From: Chlamydomonas reinhardtii
Taxonomy: Eukaryota; Chlorophyta; Chlorophyceae; Chlamydomonadales; Chlamydomonadaceae
Direction of reading: 5' to 3'
Assembly (NCBI RefSeq): GCF_000002595.2
Contig: NC_057009.1
Span: 7,217,335-7,281,334, forward strand
DNA: 64,000 nt
The position numbers and the translations under genes were made by a program. Positions 23,212-34,357 of the stretch are shown here, piece by piece (positions within the stretch are counted from its first letter, which is position 1; each line of letters starts with the position of its first letter). The notes under the pieces are model-generated. The model saw nothing but the letters and a program-made list of their open reading frames with translations. It was not told the origin of the DNA and searched no databases.

Positions 23212-24040
23212 GGCGGGTGTTGCAGGAGGACGGCGTCGGCAGGCTGGACTAAGCTATGAGATAGGAAGGATGAAAGGGATGCTCCAGCAACGCATTCATG
23301 TACTATTGCATGCATGGCACAGCCATGGCGCGCCCGTGCACACACATTGATGCTCATAGCGACGGCGCGAACGGCTATGTGGCGTTTGTGATGTGGTCTG
23401 GTCCCACACGACTACCGTATTTGAGGGCGGCTGATCATGTGTTGAATAGTTGGTTCTGGTCGGTACCGCGATGCAGCCCAGGCCTACAGGGTGTTGGCCG
23501 CATACATACAGCAGGCAGCAGGTGTGTGCACGGGAGAAATAGCGGGTGATCGAGGCTGTGGCTTGTGCTGCGCTGCACTGCTACTACTGCTGCTGTAGTG
23601 CGAGAATCGGGGCTGTGCTGACCCAGTTATGGACGCTCTCAGGTTGACTTTCAAAGAACGTGACACTGCTGTCTTGTGCAGTAAGTGCTGCAATTGCGGT
23701 CTTCGGCTCAGTGTATCGGAGTAATCGGACACACTGGCCAGAAGGCTACGGCAATGCATGCATCACAATATGCGTATCACATTGAAGCGCACTCCGCTTG
23801 ACTTCCTGTGCCCGGGCCCAGTTTCCCACTACGGCAGCCTGCCGCTTCGCACATAACAGCCGGCAACCACATTCCTGACTCTCGGTCACAGGCTCACAGC
23901 AGGGTCAGCACGCTATCTGGCCCCCCTTGTACATTTCTAACTCGCCCCCATCGGTCAGACTTGTATCCGGCTCAGCCCGTACCACTCAGCCGCCGTACCC
24001 CCTCCATCTCCTGTCAATCGGAATCAAGATGTCTAGTTTG
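23212..24040. other. Convergent intergenic region, 0.8 kb
   Basis: Shared 3' space of the WD-repeat-like gene (plus) and the ankyrin-type gene (minus). No TGTAA on either strand that I could find, so their poly(A) signals are variants or lie elsewhere. No other feature. Confidence 0.45.
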
Positions 24041-26420
24041 CTACAGCCGCATCCTCCCAGGCACCATGCGGCCAGCGTTCTCCCGTCGCCACTGCTCCAG
24101 CCACGCCCGAATCTCCTGCGCCTCCGGGCCCTCGCCCCGCCGCGCCACCGCCTGCACCGCTAGCTGCCACTCCCCCTCGTGCCGCAGCCCCTCCGCCGCC
24201 GGGCCGCCCAGCACCGCACAGGCCCTCACGCTGTAAGCCGCATCCTTCAGCCGCAGTGCCTTGCCCTTGGTTGCGTTGAGTGCGGCCAGGAGCGCTGCGG
24301 CCGCGCCCTCCCGGTCTCCCTCCAGCAGCCACCGCAGCTCGCTCAGCGGCACGTCCGGGTCCTCCAGCAGCGCCAACAGCCCCTGGCAGGCGCTGCTGCC
24401 GCCCAGCCGCAACCGCGACAGCTCGCGGAGCGTGCGCCGGTCGCCCAGCGCCCCGCTGTAAGCCTCAGCCCCCTGGGGGATGCAGCGTGGGGGTGCAGTG
24501 ATTGCGGGCGGTCTAGTACCAGTAAGTCAGGGCGAGCCAGGATGCAAGCGGGCTGCAGGCGGGCTGCACAATGCAGCAGCGAGTCGCGACCACCCCATGC
24601 GATCATGCACCCATGGTCGTACGGTAGCCTAGTATGCAAGCGTTGCAAATCCCCGTGCAGGTGTGCGTTTAGGTAACCCGCGCTCGCTGACGTGCTCTCA
24701 CCGGCTTGAAGCAGCCGCACTCGGCCAGCTGCCGCAGGACCTCCACGCAGCCCGCGCGCGCTGCGACCAGCCACCACACGAACCCCCTGCCCTGTGTCGC
24801 ACGCACGCCGTGATCCAGCGCCCAGCGCACCACCTCCGTCTGACCTCGGAGCAGCCCCCGCTCCATCACCACCTCCGCCGCCCCCCGCTTGAGGAACTTG
24901 GGCAAGCCCTCGCGCCGCCAGCACGCCACCGCCGCCGCCCTGCCGGTGGCTGGCTTGGCGGCCTCGCGCAGGACCCACTCCACCACGCCGATGTGACCCT
25001 CCGCCGCCGCATCCTCGAGCACACACGACAAAGAGAAGTCGCAGCAGCCCAAGGAGCCGTAGCACCCCACCAGGAGCTGCAGCGCTTCGACGCTACCAGC
25101 AGCCGCGGCGGCGCGCAGGCACAAGGGTGCGCACATGCAACACTGCTCGCCCCAGCGCAGCTGGGTGCGTGCGCCCACTGTGTCCAGCAAGTAGCGCAGC
25201 GCCGGGACGTCGCCGCGCCGCGCCGCCGCTTCCACCACCCGCATCAGGTCGGCGCCGCCACTCGGTCGCCAGCGGCGCTGCTCCCACATCGCCCGCACGC
25301 GGTCCAGCCCATCCGGCCTCTGCATGGCCGCCTCGTACAGCCTCACGAGCAGCGCGTCGTTGTCGCGGCCGGAGGCGAGCTGAGCATTGGCCTCGTCGCA
25401 GTGCCGGCGCAGCAGCACGTCTAGCTTCTCCAGCCAGCAGGCCGTGGGGCTGCCCGCGGCCGCGATCAGCATCGCCTCAAACTGCGCGTCCGCCACCTCG
25501 CATCGGAAACCGTCGCTGCGCTTTTCCACGTATGCGGGGCCGAAGCGGCCTGCCGCCGCGTTGCCTGCCTGCATTGGGTGCGGCTGCTGCGGCTGCCCGT
25601 CTGCTGGTGGAGGCTGCTGCTGAGGTTGCTGGTGGAGCTGCAGCCGCCATTGCTGCAGCTGCTGTGCACGCCCCCCCAGCCAGTAGGTGTACGTGCGCTC
25701 CAGGTCGCGCACGCCGCACCCGTGCGCCGCCGCCACCACCAGCTCTTGCGCCGCGCAATCCGCCCTGCCATCCTTGGGACACAGGTACAGCAGCCGCTGC
25801 GCCAGGTCTGCATGCCCTCCCCGCGCTGCCGCGAAGGCGGCGGCTTCTCCCCAGGCGCAGCGCCCGCCCGCCAGCAACCAGTCGCAGACGTCGCCATTAC
25901 CGGCTGCGGCTGCGCTGCACAGTGTGGACGGCTCGGTACTGAAGGTCCGGTTGTGCAGCGGGCAGCCCATTGCTGCTAAGCCCTCACACAGTGCCAGCGC
26001 GACTCCAGGGCCCGGCGCGGCGGCAGCAGCCGTGAAGAGCCAGCTGTCGGGACATAGCCCCGTCGCCTTCAGAGCCGCCTGCACAGCCTCCAGGCTGCCG
26101 CCACGAGCTGCGCCGCAGACGATCTGCTTCCGCTGGATGAGGGTGCTGCGGTGCACCAGCGGTTGGGGCACGCGGGCGTATTCGTGGACTGGCAGCGGCT
26201 CCGCCGCTCGGACCACCTTGTGCGCGGATAACAGCTGCGCTGTCGCCTTGTTGAGCAGGCGCAGCGTCATCGCTACCTCGTTTGGCGGCAGAAAATGGGC
26301 GATGCGCTCAATCAGCCCCGGAATCCAGGGCTCCTGAAACCCGGAGTCGACAGGGTCGCATCGCTGCTCTTTCTTTGCGGGCTTCGGATTTGGGTTACGA
26401 CGTCGCTGTCGCGGAGGCAT
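24041..26420 (-). CDS. Ankyrin-type repeat protein with F-box-like N-terminus, 716 aa
   Basis: Two exons on the minus strand: 26420-24702 and 24472-24041; phase 0 junction (FKP|GAEAYSG). The N-terminus is basic (MPPRQRRRNPNPKPAKK). Then PWIPGLIERIAHFLPPNEVA (about 31-50) resembles the short F-box-like helix pair that opens a large family of algal ankyrin proteins. Degenerate ankyrin units follow, with GGSLEAVQAAL, AAAGNGDVCDWLLAGG, AARGGHADLAQRLL, ARRGDVPALRYLLD, AAAGSVEALQLLV, AAEGHIGVVEWVL and AARAGCVEVLRQLAECG. A Gln/Pro insert interrupts the array at about 270-300. Such repeats bind partner proteins; the partner is unknown. The second exon encodes a helical tail. ATG 26420 is the only sensible start. 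Confidence 0.78.
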
Positions 26421-26747
26421 TCCTTAGTGTAGAAGCTGCAGACTTGATGTGTTATTACACACTGACGCGCACTTTTCGGCAGTGCGCGACCGATGCCAAT
26501 TAGAAGCTTCTAACAGTTGATGGACTGCACCAGGCCCCTGAATGCAAGACAGCTATGTGGAGATATTTTGGTATGATGCCTAGACCATCACCCACTGAGA
26601 AAGTACGGGCAGGCTGCGGGATGTGCCTCATGCGCTACATGGCACACCCAGGACCCCCAATCCGCCTGCCTGTCGCACCAGGGGAGGTCGGCAAACTCCA
26701 AGGACGCCAGCATAGCAAATGGCCACCCCCAATGCAAGGGCTAAACT
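26421..26747. other. Short intergenic space between two minus-strand genes, 327 bp
   Basis: Contains the putative TGTAA of the upstream gene only about 35 bp before the ankyrin-type ATG, so the 3' UTR of one gene and the 5' region of the next are nearly stacked. No other feature. Confidence 0.5.
26455..26459 (-). terminator. Poly(A) signal TGTAA of the 26748-29568 gene
   Basis: TTACA on the plus strand, 289 bp past the stop codon of the gene at 26748-29568 and 35 bp upstream of the ankyrin-type start codon. Confidence 0.45.
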
Positions 26748-29568
26748 TCAACCGCCAAGAATTACAGACGACAGGCCGAAGGCCACGCTTGGGCGTGTGT
26801 CACTGGCGCCGCCCACAGCTGCGGCGCCCGCCGAGCCTGCCGCCGTGACGCCTCGCTCTGATGCCGAGTAGCCAGGCAGCGACAGGCGGTTGATGTATGT
26901 GTCAGCGGTGGTGCCCAGATTGAGACCCACGGTGAAGGTCAGTGGCTCAGCGGTATCGAATCCCCCTGCGCACGCAGCGAGTGCAGTCGGACACAGGGCA
27001 CGCATGATGTGGCTGGGTGAGTGGGTCGCGTGCCGAGGTCAAGACTCGGCAAGGCCGGCGCGCCACGCTGATGGTCTGTGCCAGGTCGGAACGGCTACAC
27101 GTATGGGAAGAAAGAGGCTGGAGCAGTTGTCAGCGTGCGCTGTGCTCTGCAACAGGTGTAGGCAGCTGAACGAGGTTACCGTGCCGGGACGTGGCCACTC
27201 ACCTGTGTTGCCGGACGTGCGCTGCCGCTGCAGCACTCCCTCGTAGGCTTGGAAGGAGCCCTGTGGGGTTCAGGGGCAGAGGAACATGGCGAGGGGCTGC
27301 AGCTGAAGCCTGGCCGAGGCTGCTGGCGAGTGTGGCAGGCGATGACTCTGAAGCACTGCAAAGCCTCTTACGCAACACCACGAGTAAGGGATGCATGCAC
27401 CGCCGGTGCCAGAGCTGTTTAGGCACACATGACGTGTGCACGCACCCCGGCTGTGGCCACGCGCGCGGTGTTGGTGTTGTCTCGTGTCACGGAGGGGAAC
27501 TGGTTTATCATGGTGGTGAAGCGCAGGTTGTCCAACGACTGCGGCATCACCGTGGGAACGGGACGGCGGGAACAGGTGGATGAGTTGCGGCAATGTTTAC
27601 CGCAAACGTGTGCGCATGTACGTGCAAATCAGCTGCAAGCGCGCGAGGCCCCACGCTAAGGTACGGTACCAAGCATGGCTAAGCGCACAGCACCTGCGCC
27701 CCCAGCGACAGCCCAGCGAGCACGGGGCTGTTGCCGAACTGAAACAGCAGGTCGTATGTGTACGGCACCACGATTGTGGTGGCGGCGGCGGCGGCAGCCG
27801 CCGCAACCGAGCCTGCAAGCATGCAGATTGCAAGGAGGCCAGGTCACGTAAGGGCGCACTATCAAGGAAGGCTCCATGATGTACAGGCTCGCCTTACACA
27901 CAGCAGCAACATCTGCCGCCGTACGCACATCACCACGCACTCGCATGCACGCACACTGACCGGGCGGGGGAATGGGCGCCACCTGCTGGCAACTAACGGA
28001 GTTGTTGGCGCTGCGCACCAGACTGAAGAAGTTCAGGCACTGCGGCTCGGCGCAGGCGTCCAGACCGCTCAGCGTGGAGCAGTCAAACTGCAGAGCGTAT
28101 GCACGTATGCGTCAGGGCGGGAGGTTGGGGGCAATCATCTGACATCCAATCGGTGTGGGATCAGGGGGTAGAGCGGTCGGTCAAATTACATGCACGGCAC
28201 GCATCGCGAGCGGCCGGCAGCTATGTGGCGGCACTCGGGCACACTCACCCCAAAGTCCTGGATGGGCACAATGACGGAGATGGGCAAGTTACGCGCGCCG
28301 CGCCCGGCCAGTCCAATGGTAACTTGCAGCAGCACTCGGCCGCTTCCCACATCGTAGTCTGCACCCCCGGCAGCAACACCATCCAGGTTCACGGGCTCCA
28401 CGCTGACGCGGCCCTCACTGGGCTCAGTTGCATGTGCTGCGGACGCATTCGTAGCTGGCACCAACTGCACCGGCGTGAACTGCACAGCTGTCCGGGCAAA
28501 GGCATCCCGCTGGCGGAGGGCGTCAGGAGCTACTGCTGCTGCTACCCCGGGAGCGCTCCTAGCGCGTGCACCGCCACACCATGGCAACGGCGCAACGTGC
28601 CTGCTGTCTGGTTCGCCCGTCGTAAGGTTTTCCGACTCATCCGCAGCCAGCAAGTCGTTCTGGCTACTGCCGCTGCGGCCATCCGGACGGCTAGGCACAT
28701 AACGCATGACGGGCTGTAGCAGCACGTGCTCCAGCACTCGGCGGTGGCTGTAGCCCTGGGTCCCTGCGGGCGCTGAGGCTGCTACTGCCGCCGCCCAGCA
28801 GGCCTCATCCTCCACCCCGCACCTCCAGTGTCGCCGCCGTGGCGGCTGTGCTGAGGGCCCTGCAGCCGCAACGGTCGCGCCCGTGCTGCCATCCGCTCTA
28901 CCAGCCGATTGCGCGTCACCATCGGCTGTAGCACCTTGCACCTGATCCTGCACCAAGGCGTGCTCCGGCGGCAGTAGCTGCTGTGCTGACGAGGGTGGCG
29001 GCGGTGGCGGCGGCTCCTCCAGTGCCACGGCGTCCAGCCCCCAGCACAGCTCCTCATCGACCTCGTCTGCATCCGCGCCGTAGTCCCAGTGGTGCGGCAT
29101 GCCGCAGACCGTAAGGGACTGCAGCGACTGCTGCAGCTGAGCAGCAGCAGCCGCAGCCGCTGCAGCGTCTCCAGCTGCTACAGCCTCGCCGCCGCCTGTT
29201 GCTACAGCCTTCGCATGCTCCTGCATCAGCAGCTGCACCACATGCTGGTCGTACTCATCCAGTTCTTCAAACCACACTGCGTCCTCGAAAGGTATGTTGG
29301 CAAGTGTGGGCACGGCGTGGTGCTGGTGACGCTGCGGCAGCGGCGTAGCGGCTGCTGCGGCATCGTGCACTGGCGAGCCTGCCACGTGGCGGCTTGTGGT
29401 CGCATCGAATGCCCCATGCTCACTGCCGCCTCTAAGCAGCGCTGCAGCGACCAGGCGCCCGTGACTATTCTGGGGGAGGAGGAGAAGCGCCGCAAGTAGC
29501 AGCGACAAAGCTTCACGGCTCCGCCGCGTGCAGCTAGTCCGCGACGTCACGTTTCGAAATATCGTCAT
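26748..29568 (-). CDS. Unknown secreted or anchored protein, 629 aa
   Basis: Family not recognised. Six exons on the minus strand: 29568-28249, 28087-27961, 27812-27694, 27538-27491, 27260-27203, 26965-26748; all phases agree. The start at ATG 29568 gives a classic secretion signal (basic RTSCTRRSREA, then LSLLLAALLLLP). A start at 29694 would add 42 residues in front and bury it. Residues 40-400 are Ala/Pro/Gln-rich low complexity with short acidic parts (FEELDEYDQHVVQLLMQEH). The conserved-looking part is the C-terminal 240 residues: LLQVTIGLAG, ISVIVPIQDFG, a Cys-bearing FDCSTLSGLDACAEPQC, IVVPYTYDLLFQFGNSPVL and EPLTFTVGLNLGTTADTYIN. It is divergent from the next gene with 179 bp between start codons. 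Confidence 0.62.
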
Positions 29569-29747
29569 TGGCACATTGCTAAAACGGTTATCACGGGGGC
29601 GCGACTGGACGCACACGCTGTTTTTATTTGTTGAGGATGGAACCAAGTAAGGCCCGGGTTCGTGCCATCCAAGAGCGGAGGGCCTCCTGCCCAAACTTAT
29701 GGGAGAAGACGCATACGATATTTACAGGCATACCATACATTATATGA
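29569..29747. promoter_or_regulatory. Putative bidirectional promoter region, 179 bp
   Basis: The only DNA between the two divergent start codons. If both starts are right, it must serve both genes. No TATA box is clear. It contains ATTTACAGG and a short AT-rich stretch near 29719-29745. Confidence 0.4.
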
Positions 29748-32700
29748 ATGCATCACCAGATGCGACGTCAAGAATCCACTTCCCAATGTCAAAGCCGGCC
29801 ACGGAGGACCCTCAGCCTGGTGTTGCTGGTCTTCAGCGCGGGGGGCCTAAGTCCCGGCTGGCGCCAGGGGGCTGGCTGTCCAGGGCCTGGCGCATTTGCA
29901 ACGGCAGCAGGAAAAGAGCGCACGGCACGGGCATTAGGGATGCACGCTACTGAGCCGGAGCCTTGGCTGCGCCCGGCGGCAGGGTGTCCTCGCACCCTGG
30001 ATCCCGCGATGCCCATGCAGAAACCCGGCGAGCCTGCTGCTGCTACTGCTGCTGGCGGCTCGGTTAGGCAGCAGCAGGGTAGCGCACACACAAGGGCTTT
30101 GGATCGGCTGCAAGAGTTGCTTACCAGATGGGTGCAGCATTCAAAGCAGGACACGGCTGCCGAAGCCTTCACACCCCAGCCCGGCCGCGAGCCCACGACC
30201 GCGGGATCAAATCCAGTAGCAGTACAGGACTTACTGCCGGGGCACCCTATGCGCCGCACCCTGCAACAAGTTCAGCAAGTACAGCAGCCAGGGCAGGGCC
30301 TGGCATTGCCCGGGTCCCTGCTGTCCAGCCTAGCAGACTCATACGGTCTGGGCGGTGTGGGTTCAGGCGGACTGGCTACCTCAGTCAGCGCCACGCCCGC
30401 AGCAACTGTTGCTGCGCCCGCTCCGGCGACACACCAGCAAGGGATAGCAGGGGATGGGTCTGACATCGTGCTAGGGGGGTTAGATCCTAGCACGTTTGCC
30501 GGAGGCGCGGCAGGCAGCACCGGCACTGGCGGCGACGCTACGAGGAGTGTTGGCGGCAACAGTGGGAGCAGTGGCGCGAGCAGTGATGGGAGCAGCGATG
30601 GGAGCAGCGATGGGAGCAGCGATGGGAGCAGCGATGGGAGCAGCAGTGAAGCCGGACCCATCCTCATGTTCGGTGACGCTGCGCCGCAGCCGACATCCCC
30701 CTCTTCCCCAGCCGCCGGCAGCGCTGGCCAGGCCAGCCTGTGGGGCGGCTCTGCTGGCGCTGCAGCGACGCCATCGGTTCCTGCGCCCCTGCTGGTATGG
30801 CAGAGGCAGAAGGGTGACCACAGCAGCACCGGCGGCGCCGGAGACGTCAGCAGCCCGGCTACCGGCGGCACTGCGGTGGTGCTCCGCACGCCGTCCCGCT
30901 TCGGGCCGACAGGCTTGCCCTCCGTCAGTGCCGCCACCACACCTGCTGCCCAGGTGGCCCTGTCGCCGAGTATCACACTGGGCAGCACCCCATTGCACGC
31001 TTCCAACTCTTCTACCGGAGGCAACGGCACTTTGCAGGCAACTGCCATCAACGTGCCCATGCATGTGCTGCATGACCAGCAGCTGTACGACGCGGACTAC
31101 ATCGTGCCGGACCTGGAGGACGATCCGTACGGCCGCAATCCGCTGTTCGATCCGCTGTACCGGGCGGGTATGGACGAGCTGCAGTGCGCGGAGGCGGGGG
31201 CTGGCCGACCGGGATCGGGAGTTGCAGGGCTGCGGGGCTCCGGGGTAGGCACGCTGGCTGGCGAGGGGTTGCCGGGGCTGTGCCTGGCACCACACGCACC
31301 CATGGTGGCACAGCTGGCACAGCCCTTGTACGACGACGACTATACACAGGTGTGTGTGCGGACTGCCGAGCGCGGGGACACGGACGTTGCGACCACGCCC
31401 TATTGTTCGTTTTCATACATGCTGGCCGTGTACACTACAAGTGACCAGGGTGCGGGTGCCCTCTCAATCGCAGCACCCATCCGCGGCGCTCGGGCATGCA
31501 ATCCCCTCACCCACACGCCTCAACGGCCACGCCCATCCCCGCTCTCGTGGACGCGGTATTGCAGGATTTTGGCACCGCCGTACACGGCACGCCGACGGCG
31601 GTGTACGGGCCCGCGGGTCTGCAGCTGGATGCGCTGCGTGTGGCCACCCTGCAGGCCGCGCAGTTCGAACCGGGCACGTGGAGTGTGACGCCGGCGGCGG
31701 CGGGCAGCGCTACACCTGGCGACGGTCTCGGCTGGCGCCTTGGAAGGGGCAACGGCACCATTGGTGGCGGCTTCGGGAATGGCGGTTTTGGTGGCGGCAT
31801 TGGCAACAACAACGGCACGGGAGGTGGAGGCGGAGGTGTGAACCCGTACGAGGCGGCCCTGGGCCCCTACGTGCCGTACACCGACCGCGTGCTGTTCTCA
31901 CCCATCGCCAGCCTGATTGGTGCGTCGCAGCCCCTGCACCGGCATGGGGGAGGAATACCATGTACATTACGGGAGCAACTGGGCAATTGCGGTGCGCCCG
32001 GCGCACACCGCTGACGCGCCGACAGCACCACAGCGACTGTGCTCGTGTTCATTCAGTTGCCGCACACGCCGGTGCTGTACAGGTGTGCCGTACCCGGTGT
32101 CCATCTACGCGGGCGAGCTGTACATTGCGGAGGCGGACCCGCTGCTGACGGCGGCGGGGGAGGCTGCGCGTGCGGGCCTGCTCGTTGACTACTACCTTGA
32201 GAGGTGCTGCCGGGGAGTGGCGGGGAGAATAGAACTGTAATATTTAGAACTGTAATCAGAAGGGGAGGTCAGCGGGGAGGCCGTGCATCAGGGTAAGTAT
32301 GGTTCATGGGTGGTGGAGTGATGAGGTGCAACGCCATCGCCGGACCTGCGCCCGGCCCAACAGGAACTACTACACGCCCTTCACGTTCACGCGGGTGGGG
32401 CCAAGTGTGTTGGCGCTCACAGCCAGCACCGCGCGCTCACGCGGCCAGGTAGGCAAGTGTATGGCCAGGGCGCGGCGGCGCGGTGGCAAGTTGGGCAGGC
32501 ACCCAGGCGGGCCGCGGTCAGCCAGCCAGGCGGGCCGGCGGGCCGGCGGGCAGGCAGACAGGCGGACAGGCAGTCACAGGCGGGCAGGCGGGCAGATCAA
32601 TGTTACTTAACGGACTCGAAAGAAGCAGTGGGCTGTGCACCGATTCGCAAACCTGGTACTGCTGCGGGTGCCGCTGCTCATCCTTGCGCTGTCCTGCACG

Positions 32701-32960
32701 CACGAGACTCCTGACCTGCACCCCTCCCCCACCGCCTGGCACTCCCTTCTCCCGCCATCCCGCAGATCGGCGTGGCGGCCAAGGCGCGCGCGCTGGCTCA
32801 GGCGCTGTACAGCTACCAGCGCTCGCGCTACCTGGCCAATAGCGTGGAGGTGGCGCTGGGCTCGCGCGGCTTTGCGGGCGCCTCGCTGGGCGCCTACCTA
32901 TTCAACAACCCGCTCGTCAACAACCAGTTCCTGCTGCAGGGCCCCGACCTGGCGCCCTAG
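29748..32960 (+). CDS. Unknown secreted or anchored protein, about 785 aa
   Basis: Family not recognised. Five exons: 29748-31349, 31565-31919, 32083-32203, 32364-32448, 32766-32960; phases agree. ATG 29748 or 29760 gives a basic N-terminus followed by TLSLVLLVFSAGG, a likely signal peptide or anchor. Exon 1 is mostly Ala/Gly/Ser/Thr-rich, with a (DGSS)n repeat at about residues 279-300. Ordered-looking parts are DQQLYDADYIVPDLEDDPYG, a Gly/Asn-rich GNGGFGGGIGNNNG, VPYTDRVLFSPIASLIG, VPYPVSIYAGELYIAEADPL, TRVGPSVLALTAST and the final 65 residues (ALYSYQRSRYLANSVEVAL ... FNNPLVNNQFLLQG). A further exon between 31920 and 32082 cannot be excluded. Like its divergent neighbour it has a signal, a long low-complexity part and a short ordered end. 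Confidence 0.58.
30582..30646 (+). repeat. 12 bp coding minisatellite (Asp-Gly-Ser-Ser)n
   Basis: Five to six copies of GATGGGAGCAGC in exon 1 of the secreted-protein gene, nearly perfect and kept in frame. Confidence 0.92.
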
Positions 32961-33061
32961 GGCGGCTTTTCGGGGCATGTCGTGTGCAAAGCTGGCGTGT
33001 GCGGCGTGGCCTGTGCATGCGTGCACGCAGGCGGGAAATCGCCGAATTGGCAGTGCGTGGT

Positions 33062-33066
33062 TGTAA
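33062..33066 (+). terminator. Poly(A) signal TGTAA
   Basis: About 100 bp after the stop codon of the 29748-32960 gene, a typical distance. Confidence 0.65.
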
Positions 33067-34063
33067 GCTGGCATACGGTATGCAGGTTCGGCTGTTGCGA
33101 TGGACACGTTTCTGGAGTCGCGTGGCGTGCACGTGCGGTTGGCCGGGGTTGCTTGAGGAGCTGGGATTGCGATTCCGCATTTAAGAAGCGGGAAGCACAT
33201 GGGCGGTGCACGAGCAGGGATACGACGTGATCAGTTTCACAGACTGGCAGAAATCCTACTCGTCAACCGACTACGACAATAAGCTATATGCCCCACCCCG
33301 GCGTGCTCTTCCTTCGTCGGCATTGATGTCACCTTGCGGTCCGGTGTGAGGCCGCATGTGGTTCTAGAGGTTCACCTTACACGAGTGCATGCGGGTATAA
33401 TGGAGCAGAAGTATGCCAGCTCAGACCCACACGCTCAGATCCAAACTCGCAACAGTAACCATCGTACTCGAGCTCCTCTATTCTGCATGCGAAGCCAGAG
33501 CTGGTGTTGCCCTGTGCGGGCCTGGTCCACTTGTGTGTTCACGCCTCGCCTCAGCTCGCTCACCACCGATGCACGTACACCAGACATTTCTTTTGGGTTG
33601 TGTAGACCAGCCGCTCAGCATTGTAATCTGGGGCAACCTGCCGCACGTGCGCCACAACAGTGACGACTCTCGTGGCTCTCAATCAAGGAAAGCTAACCTC
33701 TACGCGCCATCACATAAGCATGGGGCCACGGGCACCCCTCGCGCCGCTGCACACTGAGCGGTAGCATACTTCGCGCAACGCACCACATGCAGACAAAACG
33801 TGTTCCTCGCCCCCAGCGGTGCTCTGCCTGGCGCACCCCACAGCGCAGCAAAATTGAGGGCCCAGTGCCACATAACTGTTGCTTGTGTAGCTAGCATCTG
33901 CCGTACGCACATGCGCACAACTCGCATCGCGCCCCAAACATGACGCATGCGGCTGCAGCAGGCGGCGGCTCCTCCGGGCGCGTTGTCAATGCAACCGTGT
34001 TATTTTGCACCCCTTCAACATGCTCCCAAGACCAAGTCAAACATCACGCCTGACAACTACTCG

Positions 34064-34068
34064 TTACA
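34064..34068 (-). terminator. Poly(A) signal TGTAA of MRL1
   Basis: TTACA on the plus strand, about 290 bp downstream of the MRL1 stop on the minus strand. Confidence 0.6.
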
Positions 34069-34357
34069 CAACTCTCGACCAGACCAGAAAAGCTGCCGGG
34101 GCAAGATCGCTTGCTTCGTTGCCACTACCACGGTTGACAGAGGCTGCATGTCACTGTTCCCTGTGCCGCACCCGCAACGTCACCCCGGAGCCCCGAGAAC
34201 CCACCAGGCGCCAATGAAATCACCAGCTGTGTTTCGCAGTCTCGCAAACCTCGCGCATTCGCGCCATTGTGTGACCTGCTGGCCACTCGCCAGAAGCTGT
34301 GCTCCTCCAATCTCATGTATCGTAGCCATCCCGCGTTCGCCGTCTGACGCCACCCGC

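Larger units (their letters stand above)
32961..34357. other. Convergent intergenic region, 1.4 kb
   Basis: 3' space shared by the secreted-protein gene (plus) and MRL1 (minus). Both strands have a TGTAA in it (33062 plus, 34064 minus), leaving about 1 kb with no feature that I can support. Confidence 0.5.

Noticed and set aside
29569-29694. Upstream ATG at 29694 for the minus-strand secreted protein
   Set aside because: It would place 42 residues before a clear signal peptide and reach almost to the start of the divergent gene; ATG 29568 fits better.
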